Source: Solibacillus sp. R5-41
GTDB lineage: Bacteria > Bacillota > Bacilli > Bacillales_A > Planococcaceae
Length of the DNA: 64,000 nucleotides
Direction of reading: 5' to 3'
Assembly (NCBI RefSeq): GCF_002736105.1
Contig: NZ_CP024123.1
Span: 1,108,001 to 1,172,000, forward strand
The position numbers and the translations under genes are program-made. The notes beneath the pieces were generated by a model. That model was given only the letters and a program-made list of their open reading frames with translations. It did no database searches and had not been told where the DNA came from. Within the stretch, counting starts at the first letter, position 1. Each line of letters opens with the position of its first letter. Below, piece by piece: positions 9,897 to 18,411 of this stretch.

Positions 9897-10448
9897 ATGT
9901 CAAATCCAAAAAAACAAATTATTATGAATGAAATTACTTTTTGGAAGCAAAATAAATTGCTACCAGAGCATTACTGTGATTTTTTAATGACGCTTTATTC
10001 AGAAGGAAATAATAATGAAGAAATTTCAGGGAATGCGAAAAAAGCGATTAACCCTGTAATTAAAAGAAGAAAATGGAGCATTGCATCGATCTTTCCGGTC
10101 ATTGCACTATTGTTTACAGTGCTATTATTTACAATTCAATATGAATGGGTAGTCGTGGCCATTGCGGGTATTTTTGCCGCAAGCTGCTTAGTGGGGGCGT
10201 TTTATTTTGCAAAAAGAAATAAATTATTAGCGACTATGCTTCAACTGGCAGTAGCCCTATTAATGCTAGGAATTTCAGTTAAAATAAGTATGACTTATTT
10301 TGCTGGGAATAATAATATGCTTTTTGCCTTATTAATTACAAACTGTATTTTATGGCTCATTAGTGGGATTATGCTGAAAATCACATACTTTACAATTTCC
10401 GGAGTCATCGGTTTTTGTATTATTATTGGCGCTTGGTTTTACATATGA
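9897..10448 (+). CDS. hypothetical membrane protein, five predicted TM segments
   Basis: A 183-residue protein with a cytosolic-looking N-terminal 55 residues (PKKQIIMNEITFWKQNKLLPEHYCDFL) and then five hydrophobic segments at about residues 60-80, 82-105, 108-132, 136-158 and 162-182. The start ATG follows TTGGGGAA at a suitable distance. No catalytic motif is visible and I do not recognise the family beyond the N-terminal element, which resembles the membrane-associated leader of several uncharacterised Bacillus proteins. The upstream region is entirely made of a dispersed repeat, so any promoter is inside or next to it. Confidence 0.65.
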   Translation: MSNPKKQIIMNEITFWKQNKLLPEHYCDFLMTLYSEGNNNEEISGNAKKAINPVIKRRKWSIASIFPVIALLFTVLLFTIQYEWVVVAIAGIFAASCLVGAFYFAKRNKLLATMLQLAVALLMLGISVKISMTYFAGNNNMLFALLITNCILWLISGIMLKITYFTISGVIGFCIIIGAWFYI

Positions 10449-10449
10449 T

Positions 10450-10644
10450 ATTTTTATTAAAGCTAATGATAGAACTATCGAATTTACCAATTCAACAACT
10501 GCCAAAACTTAAATATGATTGTATACCTTGATCGAAAAATATCCAGGCAACATGTAAATAGCCAACTATCCATGATAAAATTCAGATAGTTGGCTATTCG
10601 TCGTGCGAACCGGAATGTGCACAAATTTTTTGATTCGGATTTAC
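10450..10644 (+). mobile_element. IS66-family right-end remnant 1
   Basis: Translates in frame as a decayed TnpC C-terminus (LKLMIELSNLPIQQLPKL) with the terminal ProTrp-like motif disrupted by a TGA in place of Trp. Beyond the coding relic are about 110 bases with a hairpin (TAGCCAACTATC / GATAGTTGGCTA) and a terminal sequence that reads GTAAATCCGAATCAAAAAA on the other strand; GTAA is the usual start of IS66 terminal repeats. Its closest relative in the window is at 12240-12529, same orientation. Confidence 0.7.
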
Positions 10645-10649
10645 AGATA

Positions 10650-10684
10650 AAAAAACTACTAACAGTTGTTTACCGTTAGTAGTT
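10650..10684 (-). terminator. intrinsic terminator of purA
   Basis: On the minus strand AACTACTAAC and GTTAGTAGTT form a 10-base-pair stem followed by TTTTTTT, starting six bases after the purA stop. Confidence 0.85.
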
Positions 10685-10690
10685 CCAATC

Positions 10691-11977
10691 TTATTCCCAG
10701 ATAGCTTTAACGACGTTTGTCTGCTCACGAGCTGGCCCTACTGAGAAAGTCATTAAGTTTATTCCTGTTAGCTCTACAACACGTTCTACGTATTTACGAG
10801 CATTTTCTGGGAGTTCTTCTAATGTACGAATTCCAGTAATGTCTTCTGTCCAGCCTGGAAGTTCTTCATACATTGGTTCACAAGCTTCAATGATGTTTAA
10901 GCTTGCTGGATACTCGGTAATCACTTCACCGTTGTATTTATAAGCTGTACAGATTTTAACTGTATCTAAACCAGATAAAACGTCAATAGAGTTTAATGCT
11001 AAATCTGTAATCCCACTCACACGACGAGAGTGGCGAACTACTACTGAGTCAAACCAACCTACACGTCGTGGGCGCCCTGTCGTTGTTCCATATTCCCGAC
11101 CAACTTCACGGATTTGATGACCAACTTCATCGAATAGTTCCGTTGGAAATGGACCGTCACCTACACGAGAAGTGTATGCTTTACATACTCCAACAACACG
11201 AGAAACATGAGAGGGACCAATACCAGTACCAGTTGTTACACCACCTGCAACAGGATTTGAAGATGTAACAAATGGATAAGTTCCATGGTCAACATCTAAC
11301 ATAACTCCTTGTGCACCCTCAAATAACACACGGCCACCTTCATCTAAAACGTCATTTAATACTTTAGAAGTATCTGTTACGTATTTCGCGAGCTCTTGGC
11401 CATAGCCGTAGAATTCTTCGAAGATATCTTCAAATTTTAAGGCTTCCACTTCGTAGAATTTTTCGAAAAGACGGTTTTTCTTCTCTAAATTATCACGCAG
11501 TTTTTGTTCAAACACTTCACGATCAAGTAGGTCTGCAATACGGATTCCTATACGTGCAATTTTATCTTGATAGCACGGACCAATCCCTTTACAAGTTGTC
11601 CCAATTTTATTATCCCCAAGAGAAGCTTCGTCCACTTTATCTTGATAAATATGATATGGAAGAATTACATGAGCACGGTTTGAAATACGTAAGTTTGTTG
11701 TAACAATCCCACGTTCTTCCAAACCTTTTAGTTCTGATACGAGAGATTTTGGGTTGATAACCATCCCATTCCCCATCACTGAAGTTTTTTCTTTATAAAA
11801 GATACCTGATGGAATTAAATGTAATTTGTAAGTTTCATCGCCAATTTTGATTGTATGACCTGCGTTATCGCCGCCTGAAAATCGAGCGATTACATCTGCC
11901 TTTTTAGAAAGGAAGTCCGTAATTTTCCCTTTACCTTCGTCTCCCCATTGTGTTCCTACAACTACAACTGATGTCAT
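10691..11977 (-). CDS. purA: adenylosuccinate synthetase
   Basis: Converts IMP, aspartate and GTP to adenylosuccinate, the first step from IMP to AMP. The 428-residue length is standard. The N-terminal GTP-binding loop [11 protein letters not shown] (residues 8-18) with catalytic Asp and the later signature GIGPCYQDK and [11 protein letters not shown] are all present. The ATG has GGAGGTGC upstream. It is a single-gene unit with PurBox-like operator, SigA promoter and its own terminator; the two ends of the unit are bracketed by IS66 relics. Confidence 0.97.
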   Translation of the reverse strand: MTSVVVVGTQWGDEGKGKITDFLSKKADVIARFSGGDNAGHTIKIGDETYKLHLIPSGIFYKEKTSVMGNGMVINPKSLVSELKGLEERGIVTTNLRISNRAHVILPYHIYQDKVDEASLGDNKIGTTCKGIGPCYQDKIARIGIRIADLLDREVFEQKLRDNLEKKNRLFEKFYEVEALKFEDIFEEFYGYGQELAKYVTDTSKVLNDVLDEGGRVLFEGAQGVMLDVDHGTYPFVTSSNPVAGGVTTGTGIGPSHVSRVVGVCKAYTSRVGDGPFPTELFDEVGHQIREVGREYGTTTGRPRRVGWFDSVVVRHSRRVSGITDLALNSIDVLSGLDTVKICTAYKYNGEVITEYPASLNIIEACEPMYEELPGWTEDITGIRTLEELPENARKYVERVVELTGINLMTFSVGPAREQTNVVKAIWE

Positions 11978-12132
11978 ATCAGCACCTCCGTTAGTCTCAA
12001 TTTTATTTATTCTTCTCCTTAATTGAGCGAAATATCCAATTATTTAAAAATGAATAACTCGTACAATGATCTTTTTAATTACGTATTAGTGTCTATTTAC
12101 TCAATAAATGTATCATTATATCGAATAGCGTT

Positions 12133-12162
12133 ATTGTAGCAGTGATTAACAGTAGAAGTCAA
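12133..12162 (-). promoter_or_regulatory. SigA-type promoter of purA
   Basis: On the minus strand TTGACT (complement 12157-12162) and TACAAT (complement 12133-12138) with an 18-base spacer, about 155 bases upstream of the purA start. Confidence 0.7.
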
Positions 12163-12175
12163 TGGAAAACAAGTT

Positions 12176-12222
12176 AAAACACGAACGAAATTATAAAATG
12201 GATAATTATCGTTCGTGTTATG
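12176..12222 (-). promoter_or_regulatory. PurR operator (two inverted PurBoxes) upstream of purA
   Basis: Two CGAACG-cored half sites, ACACGAACGAAAT at 12180-12192 and its inverse ATCGTTCGTGTTAT at 12208-12221, lie in divergent orientation just upstream of the purA -35 box. CGAAC-cored inverted PurBoxes upstream of the promoter are the known binding pattern of Bacillus PurR. Confidence 0.75.
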
Positions 12223-12239
12223 GTGGGAGGTAAATTAAG

Positions 12240-12529
12240 CGATTACTTGCATATAATGTTGCGAACCGTTGAATTCCTTTTTTATTTTCAAATGCGTGGT
12301 TTAACGCAACGGTCGGTAAATCGTATCGATACTTAGTGAAGCTACTGACAGAGCTACCGAATTTATCAATTCAACAACAGCCAGAACTTATAAATGATTT
12401 ATAGGCTGGGTTGGATGTAACAAATCCAGTCAACATGTGAAAAGTAGCGAACTAACCGAAAAAAATTTAGATAGCTAGCTATTCGCTTTGCCCACCGAAA
12501 AGAACGCATATTTTTTGTTTTGGGCTTAC
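12240..12529 (+). mobile_element. IS66-family right-end remnant 2
   Basis: From 12300 the frame reads FNATVGKSYRYLVKLLTELP and NLSIQQQPELINDL before a TAG, which matches the pattern of an IS66 TnpC C-terminus (YL..LLE.LPN....PE.L..LLPW). Non-coding right-end sequence follows with an imperfect hairpin around 12440-12480 and a terminal GTAAGCCCAAAACAAAAAA on the opposite strand, alignable with the end of the remnant at 10450-10644. The left part of the element is missing. Confidence 0.72.
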
Positions 12530-12645
12530 AATCGGATTGTTGATTTGTATATAAATTCTCTTTAAAACTTAATTTTTCTGTAAAAATACATATATTTCGT
12601 ATAGAATGAAAGGTGATACATGAGTGGGAGAAAGGGTGGGGTGAC

Positions 12646-13788
12646 ATGAATTTTGACTTAACAGCGGAACAACAAATGTTGCAAAAAATGATGCGGGAAT
12701 TTTCAGATGAAGTTGTAGCACCAGGGGCAATTGAGCGTGATAAGACAAAAGAATTTCCATTACCTATTTTTAAGGAATTATCAAAAATGGGGATAATGGG
12801 CTTACCATTTCCAGAAGCTTACGGGGGTGCGGGGGCAGATACCATTAGTTTTGCAATTGTTACGGAACAGTTAAGCCGTGTTTGTGCTTCTACGGGCATT
12901 ACGTATTCTGCACATATTTCTTTAGGTGGGGCACCACTTTATTTATTTGGGACAGAGGAGCAAAAGCAAAAGTATCTTGTCCCGATTTGTACGGGAGAAT
13001 CCTTTGGAGCATTTGGTTTAACAGAGCCGAATGCTGGATCTGATGCAGGTGGCACGGAAACAACGGCTGTTTTAGAAAATGGGCAGTATACGATTAATGG
13101 CTCCAAAGTGTTTATTACAAATGCAAGCTATGCCAAACATTTAGCGTTAACAGCAATTACGAATCGACAAAATAATGAAAAAGAAATTAGTGCGATTATC
13201 GTGCCAACCGATGTAGCAGGTTTCCAAATTAAATCCGATTATGAAAAAATGGGCTTAAATGCTTCGAATACAACGGAGCTGCTACTTCAAAATGTGACAG
13301 TGCAAGAAGAAAATCTTTTAGGCAAGCGTGGAAACGGCTTTAAGCAATTTTTAACGACATTGGATGGTGGGCGCATCGGAATTGCGGCGATGGCGGTTGG
13401 TATTGCGCAAGGTGCTTTAAATAAAGCTGTTCAATATGCAAAAGTACGCAAACAATTTGGCAAAACTTTGTCACAGTTTCAAGCGACGCAGTTTAAATTA
13501 GCTGATATGGAAGTGAAAATTGAAATCGCGAGAAATTATGTTTATAAAGCGGCTTGGTTAAAAGATCAAGGACGTCCATTTGGCAAGGAAGCGGCGATTG
13601 CCAAATACTATGCATCTGAAATGGCGATGGAAGTGTGCGATGAAGCAATCCAAATTCATGGAGGATATGGGTATATGAAAGAGTATGAAGTGGAACGTTA
13701 TATGCGTGATGCTAAATTATTAGAGATAGGAGAGGGAACTTCAGAAGTCCAAAAAATGGTTATTGCAAGACATATATTGCAACGTTAA
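12646..13788 (+). CDS. acyl-CoA dehydrogenase (short/branched-chain type)
   Basis: FAD enzyme of acyl-CoA alpha,beta-dehydrogenation. The 380-residue chain has the family signature GAFGLTEPNAGSDAGG near residue 125, the flavin-contact region, and the catalytic glutamate in LLEIGEGTSEVQ near residue 365; the FAD motif QIHGGYGYMKEYEVER precedes it. The ATG at 12646 is preferred because GGGTGGGG sits directly upstream; a longer frame from 12613 would bury that site. No electron-transfer flavoprotein or beta-oxidation gene is adjacent, so substrate (butyryl or branched chain) is not determined. Confidence 0.92.
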   Translation: MNFDLTAEQQMLQKMMREFSDEVVAPGAIERDKTKEFPLPIFKELSKMGIMGLPFPEAYGGAGADTISFAIVTEQLSRVCASTGITYSAHISLGGAPLYLFGTEEQKQKYLVPICTGESFGAFGLTEPNAGSDAGGTETTAVLENGQYTINGSKVFITNASYAKHLALTAITNRQNNEKEISAIIVPTDVAGFQIKSDYEKMGLNASNTTELLLQNVTVQEENLLGKRGNGFKQFLTTLDGGRIGIAAMAVGIAQGALNKAVQYAKVRKQFGKTLSQFQATQFKLADMEVKIEIARNYVYKAAWLKDQGRPFGKEAAIAKYYASEMAMEVCDEAIQIHGGYGYMKEYEVERYMRDAKLLEIGEGTSEVQKMVIARHILQR

Positions 13789-13932
13789 TGGTAATTTGTC
13801 GTAATTGTTACAAACATAGTAAAACTTAGGGAATAGGGCTTTTCGTTTTCCAGAATATACAGTACAATTATTAGTGTTTACTAGGTTCTATTTCAGATAG
13901 AATGAGAATAACTAATGAGGGAGGGGAACGCA

Positions 13933-14271
13933 ATGAGAAACAATCCACTTATTCCTTACGTACTTATCATGACATTCGGTATTGGACTAATTTTCTTCAT
14001 GTCATTTGAAGGTGCAGCAAATAAGAATAGTGCTGAAGGGGATACTTCAGGTGAAACGGTTGAATTAAGCGGTGAAGAAATCGCTCAAAAGAACTGTATT
14101 TCATGTCACGGTGGTGACTTAAAAGGTAGCATGGGTCCTTCAATCGTTGGATTAGATGCTGAGCACATTAAAGATGTTGCTTTAAATGGTACTGAAAGCG
14201 GTGGCATGCCTGCAATTCTTAAAACAGAAGAAGAGGCAAAAGCTGTAGCAGAGTACATTTCTGGTCTATAA
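13933..14271 (+). CDS. cccA: membrane-anchored cytochrome c550
   Basis: Small c-type cytochrome of the respiratory chain. The 112-residue protein has one N-terminal membrane anchor (PLIPYVLIMTFGIGLIFFMS), a short Ser/Glu-rich linker and a haem domain with the CISCH attachment motif near residue 58 and the axial Met in SGGMPAIL. The ATG at 13933 follows GAGGGGAA; an ATG six codons upstream overlaps that site. Position next to sigA and trmK is the conserved one for cccA in Bacillus. A terminator follows. Confidence 0.93.
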   Translation: MRNNPLIPYVLIMTFGIGLIFFMSFEGAANKNSAEGDTSGETVELSGEEIAQKNCISCHGGDLKGSMGPSIVGLDAEHIKDVALNGTESGGMPAILKTEEEAKAVAEYISGL

Positions 14272-14284
14272 TATTGAAAATCGA

Positions 14285-14325
14285 AGCATAGGTACTAGAG
14301 CAATCTAGTGTCTATGCTTTTAACT
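14285..14325 (+). terminator. intrinsic terminator after cccA
   Basis: AGCATAGGTACTAGA and TCTAGTGTCTATGCT form a stem with a small bulge and a 4-base loop, followed by TTTT. Confidence 0.75.
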
Positions 14326-14452
14326 TATTTCAGCGGGTTTCCAAACACCCGCTGAAATAAGTTAAGCCTCCGGCGGATGTCACAGATTTTTAGAGGATTT
14401 TTTTAAGCAAGCTCGAAAAAATTCTGGACGCAATTACTCCGAGGTGTAATTG
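14321..14452 (-). repeat. dispersed element, family 1 copy D (inverted)
   Basis: Minus-strand copy. Its head is the palindrome with arm CAATTACACC (14431-14452), followed by GCGTCCAGAATTTTTT, and its tail is a perfect hairpin with arm AACTTATTTCAGCGGGT (14322-14363). The TGTGACATCCGCC block in the middle matches copy B. It fills the space between the cccA terminator and the trmK leader. Confidence 0.75.
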
Positions 14453-14517
14453 ATCTTATTTCAGTCGAAAGTAACTAGCGTCTAATTTGACCTTAGTTAT
14501 GTCCTTCTCAATGCATT

Positions 14518-14557
14518 AACCTCTCAACTACAAGACGAATGAGAGGTTTTTTTATAT
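14518..14557 (+). terminator. terminator-like hairpin upstream of trmK
   Basis: AACCTCTCA and TGAGAGGTT form a 9-base-pair stem with a 16-base loop followed by TTTTTTT. It lies about 40 bases before trmK, with no gene of its own upstream other than cccA, so it may be a second terminator or a leader attenuator. Confidence 0.6.
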
Positions 14558-14598
14558 AATAAGGGTACATTGTAAAATAGAAAAGAGGAAATTGAAAT

Positions 14599-15294
14599 AT
14601 GAATGCACAAAAGCTCTCAAAACGTTTAGAAATGGTCGCATCATTTGTTCCAACGGGTGCGGTTGTTGCAGATATCGGGAGTGACCATGCGTATTTACCA
14701 TGCTATTTAGTACACAAAGGGATTGCTTCACGCGCCGTAGCAGGAGAAGTTGTAAAAGGTCCTTTCGAATCTGCTGTACGCCAAGTACGTACAGAAGGCT
14801 TAACAAATAAAATTACCGTTCGCATGGCAGATGGGTTAGCGGCAGTTGAAGAAACGGACCAAATTGATACTGTGACAATTGCTGGGATGGGCGGTCCACT
14901 CATTGTTTCGATTTTAGAAAAGCATCCACAAGCTTTAAAATCGGTGACGCGTCTTATTTTACAGCCAAATATTCATGCAAAAGCAATTCGCGAATGGGCA
15001 CTTCTTAATCGTTGGGCATTACAAGATGAAGTTATTTTAGAAGAGGACGGCAAAGTGTATGAAGTTCTTGTATTGCAACGAGGACAGATGGAATTAACAC
15101 AAGCTGAAATATTATTAGGTCCAAAATTAATTGCAACGAAATCGCCTGTATTTGTTGAAAAATGGTCACGTGAAGTGGCTAATTGGCAACGCGTACAGCA
15201 AGCGATTGAAAAAGCTGAAAAAACCGCTGATAACGAAGCGAAATTTACAGAGCTGGCACAACTTGTTGAGATGGTACAGGAGGTTATTCAGTGA
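14599..15294 (+). CDS. trmK: tRNA (adenine22-N1)-methyltransferase
   Basis: Methylates N1 of A22 in tRNA using S-adenosylmethionine. The 231-residue protein opens with a short RLEMVASFVP helix and the SAM-binding motif I GAVVADIGSDHAYLPC (residues 20-35), followed by DTVTIAGMGGPLI (about 93-105), the family's motif IV region, and a helical C-terminus. The ATG has AGAGGAA upstream. It overlaps the next gene by four bases (stop TGA within GTGA), a translational-coupling arrangement conserved with yqfO in Bacillus. Confidence 0.94.
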   Translation: MNAQKLSKRLEMVASFVPTGAVVADIGSDHAYLPCYLVHKGIASRAVAGEVVKGPFESAVRQVRTEGLTNKITVRMADGLAAVEETDQIDTVTIAGMGGPLIVSILEKHPQALKSVTRLILQPNIHAKAIREWALLNRWALQDEVILEEDGKVYEVLVLQRGQMELTQAEILLGPKLIATKSPVFVEKWSREVANWQRVQQAIEKAEKTADNEAKFTELAQLVEMVQEVIQ

Positions 15295-16412
15295 AAAAAG
15301 TCAATGGGCAAGAAATCATTCAGTTATTTGAGTCTTGGTCACCGAAAAAATTCGCCTGTATGCCAAATGATCCGATTGGTTTAGCGATTGGGACATTGAA
15401 TAAAGAAGTTTCAAAGGTACTTGTGACACTAGATGTGACGCATGAAGTAGTAAATGAAGCGATTGAACAAGGCTGTGAGCTTATTATTGCACACCATCCA
15501 CCTATTTTTATGAAGCTTTCCAATTTGCGCACAGACAATCCACAAGGTGCTTTATATGAAAAATGCATTAAAAATAATATTGCGGTGTATGCGGCACATA
15601 CGAATTTAGATGTGGCACCAGGTGGGGTCAATGATTTATTAGCAGCTGCTTTGCAATTAACAAACTGTGAAATTTTAGAACAGACGTATCATGAGAATTT
15701 AATGAAATTAGCAGTTTATGTCCCGCAAAACCAAACGGATGAGATGCGCGCAGCTTTAGCTAAAGCAGGGGCAGGACAACTAGGCGATTATGATTCATGC
15801 AGTTTTTCTACAGATGGACAAGGGCGCTTTAAGGCATTAGACGGCGCAAATCCGACAATTGGCGCAATCGGCCAATTGGAAGTAGTGAGCGAACAGAAAA
15901 TTGAAGTCGTGTTCCCGCAGTCGTTAAAAAATCGTGTGTTAAAAGCAATGCTCAATGCACATCCATATGAGGAACCGGCGTATGATGTATGGACGACGGA
16001 AGTATCATCAAATGAGCAAGGCCTCGGCCGAATTGGCTTATTAAATAAACCGATGACGTTAAAGGAATTTGCACAATTCGTCAAAGTTCAATTGGACGTG
16101 CCATTTGTACGTGTTGTCGGTCCAGTAGACGGACTTGTTCATAAAGTCGCAGTCGTTGGTGGCGACGGCAATAAATATATTCGAACAGCTAAATTTGCAG
16201 GTGCAGATGTATTCGTAACGGGAGATATTGGTTTCCATATGGCACAAGATGCCGAGCAGCAAGGCTTAAGCATTGTTGACCCAGGACATCATGTTGAAAA
16301 GGTAATGATTCAAGGGGTTGCACAGAAGATGACTCAATTATGTGACGCGAAGAAATTACCCGTGCAGTTTATTCAATCCATAATTCATACAGAGCCGTTT
16401 ACGTTTGTTTAA
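15291..16412 (+). CDS. yqfO: Nif3-like dinuclear metal centre protein (YqfO family)
   Basis: Conserved hexameric metal-binding protein, proposed GTP cyclohydrolase I type 2-like. The metal ligands are visible in IAHHPPIFMK (HH pair), AAHTNLDVAPGG and, near the C-terminus, TGDIGFHMAQDA and DPGHHVEK. The 373-residue length includes the extra central domain (about residues 130-235) typical of Bacillus YqfO and absent in short Nif3 proteins. GTG start at 15291 overlaps the trmK stop; AGGAGG in the trmK end serves as the binding site. A terminator follows. Confidence 0.93.
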   Translation: MKKVNGQEIIQLFESWSPKKFACMPNDPIGLAIGTLNKEVSKVLVTLDVTHEVVNEAIEQGCELIIAHHPPIFMKLSNLRTDNPQGALYEKCIKNNIAVYAAHTNLDVAPGGVNDLLAAALQLTNCEILEQTYHENLMKLAVYVPQNQTDEMRAALAKAGAGQLGDYDSCSFSTDGQGRFKALDGANPTIGAIGQLEVVSEQKIEVVFPQSLKNRVLKAMLNAHPYEEPAYDVWTTEVSSNEQGLGRIGLLNKPMTLKEFAQFVKVQLDVPFVRVVGPVDGLVHKVAVVGGDGNKYIRTAKFAGADVFVTGDIGFHMAQDAEQQGLSIVDPGHHVEKVMIQGVAQKMTQLCDAKKLPVQFIQSIIHTEPFTFV

Positions 16413-16445
16413 ATGTTTCGGTGAAATAAGAAATATCAATGTTTC

Positions 16446-16484
16446 TAACGTCTTTCTACAAGTTGTAGGAGACGTTTTTTATTT
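16446..16484 (+). terminator. intrinsic terminator after yqfO
   Basis: AACGTCTTTCTACAA and TTGTAGGAGACGTT form a stem with one mismatch, followed by TTTTTT. Confidence 0.8.
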
Positions 16485-16840
16485 AACTAAAAAACTTTAG
16501 TTTAAGAAGAAATTGAACTTTTTCAGAATCACGATCGAACACATTCTCCCGTTTTCCCCGACATCTCCACAGATTTTCCACCCGTCAGTTCCAAACGTAT
16601 CCTAGATTTCGCGCTGGTCTTCAATAATGTAGATAAATATACCATTAAAAATAAAATATAATATAATCTATTTCATGATTTATAAGGACTAGTTTTAATA
16701 ATCAAAACTTAGATATGCAAAAGAGGATTATCAGTATTCACTTTAAACGGATTAATTTTCTAATAATTTTAACTATTGAATAAATTTCGCTATTTATATA
16801 TAATCTTTTATATTAATAATATATTTCATAGAGGTGCAGG
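16485..16840. other. AT-rich intergenic stretch without gene
   Basis: No convincing coding frame. The first 130 bases are relatively GC-rich (CCCGTTTTCCCCGACATC) and do not match the repeats elsewhere in the window; the remainder is very AT-rich and contains the presumed promoter of the following transporter gene. Nothing further is recognisable. Confidence 0.5.
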
Positions 16841-17818
16841 ATGAAAATTTTAGAACGATTTAGTCAGTTTGTTAGCAGTACATTTGCTATTTGGGTGCTC
16901 CTTTTTGCAGCACTTGCCTTTTTTGTTCCAAATGGATTTTCTTGGATTGGAGCGTATATCACGATATTACTAGGTATTGTTATGTTTGGTATGGGATTAA
17001 CAATAACTGTTGCGGACTTTAAAGAAGTATTAACTAGACCAAAAGATGTGGCAGTTGGTGTAGTTGGTCAATTTGTGATTATGCCAAGTTTAGCCTTTTT
17101 ATTGGTGAAAATATTCAACCTCCCACCTGAAATTGCAATCGGTGTTATTTTAGTAGGTTGTTGCCCAGGGGGGACATCTTCAAACGTTATGACGTTTCTT
17201 TCCAAAGGTGATGTGGCATTATCGGTGACGATTACCTCCATCACAACTTTATTAGCTCCGATCGTTACACCTGGACTAATTTATTTATTTGCAAGTGAGT
17301 ACATTGATGTTGCTCCTAGTGCACTCTTTATGTCGATTATCAAAGTAATTATTATTCCGATTGCATTAGGATTTATTGTACAGAAGCTCTTTAACAAGCA
17401 AGCGACAGCAAGTGTGAAGGTGATGCCTCTCGTTTCCGTAGTAGCGATCGTTGCTATTGTAACTGCGGTTGTTGCGGGTAATCAACAAAAGATTGCTGAA
17501 ACTGGTTTGATTATCTTTGCTGTTGTTGTTTTACACAACTGTTTAGGATACTTAATCGGGTATTTATTCGCAAAGATGTTCGGTATGAACTTAGCGAAAA
17601 AGAAAGCTATTGCAATTGAAGTAGGAATGCAAAATTCGGGCCTAGGTGCATCATTAGCCGTTGCACATTTTTCTCCATTAGCAGCTGTACCAAGTGCGAT
17701 TTTTAGTGTATGGCACAATATATCAGGTCCAATATTAGCAACCATTTTTAGTCGTATGGAAGAAAAGAATGAGGAGAAATTAAAAAATCCAAAGTTTTTA
17801 CTTTCTAATGAAAAGTAA
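16841..17818 (+). CDS. bile acid:sodium symporter (BASS) family transporter
   Basis: A 325-residue protein with about ten hydrophobic segments filling the chain. Family hallmarks are the GMGLTITVADFKEV motif near residue 50 and CCPGGTSSNVMTFLSKGD near residue 107, which carries the crossing helix and sodium-site residues, plus EVGMQNSGLGASLA near residue 262. Bacterial members move organic anions with sodium (for example pantoate, pyruvate or sulphur compounds); the substrate here is not evident. The ATG has AGAGGTG upstream. It is monocistronic with its own terminator. Confidence 0.9.
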   Translation: MKILERFSQFVSSTFAIWVLLFAALAFFVPNGFSWIGAYITILLGIVMFGMGLTITVADFKEVLTRPKDVAVGVVGQFVIMPSLAFLLVKIFNLPPEIAIGVILVGCCPGGTSSNVMTFLSKGDVALSVTITSITTLLAPIVTPGLIYLFASEYIDVAPSALFMSIIKVIIIPIALGFIVQKLFNKQATASVKVMPLVSVVAIVAIVTAVVAGNQQKIAETGLIIFAVVVLHNCLGYLIGYLFAKMFGMNLAKKKAIAIEVGMQNSGLGASLAVAHFSPLAAVPSAIFSVWHNISGPILATIFSRMEEKNEEKLKNPKFLLSNEK

Positions 17819-17858
17819 TTTTTACTTTCTACAAAACTGATCTATTTTCAATCAGATG

Positions 17859-17900
17859 AAAAGAAATGAGATGAGGAATTCCTCATCTCATTTCTTTTGA
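17859..17900 (+). terminator. intrinsic terminator after BASS transporter
   Basis: A perfect 20-base-pair inverted repeat (arm AAAAGAAATGAGATGAGGAA, no loop bases left over) followed downstream by a T run at 17904-17910. Confidence 0.8.
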
Positions 17901-17910
17901 GCGTTTTTTT

Positions 17911-18360
17911 AATGACTACGTCCATCATCCACTTGTTTTCCATTTTCTCCTTTTATAACCAGATGTAATTTTCAATCGTTATAGGTTGATAGTCTTGATT
18001 AACAATCTGTGTATGTAATATTTCATTAATTCGTACTCTCAGATGGATAACCCATCTTCAAAACGTCATTTTGTGCAATTTAAAACAGCTGAATAAGAAA
18101 AGGGTATTAGCAATATTGAAGGCTATGTCCTTTTAGCTTGTTATTTATTATTTTTGTTCATGAACCTATTATGATTAATGGTATTTAGATTGTATGAATG
18201 TATAACTTTTGTTGGCTTGAAAGGAAGATTGCTCTATTTTAAGGATTAGTTGTTGTGTTAACGGTTTTAGATCATAAGATTAGAAAAGCAGTATAATTAA
18301 TCGTCTATCAAATTGTGCTCAATGGTAATTGAATGGGAAGAAGTGAAAAAATTAAATAAG
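17911..18360. other. intergenic stretch without gene
   Basis: About 450 AT-rich bases between convergent genes. Only very short frames are present and none has a ribosome-binding site with a plausible product. I see no match to the dispersed elements. Confidence 0.5.
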
Positions 18361-18361
18361 A

Positions 18362-18397
18362 AGAAAAAAAGGCTACGAAATGTAGCCTTTTTTTATA
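18362..18397 (-). terminator. bidirectional terminator after dctP
   Basis: AAAAAAAGGCTAC and GTAGCCTTTTTTT form a symmetric A/T-flanked hairpin that can terminate from either side; it lies 15 bases after the dctP stop on the minus strand. Confidence 0.85.
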
Positions 18398-18411
18398 TTT
18401 ACTTACTTATA

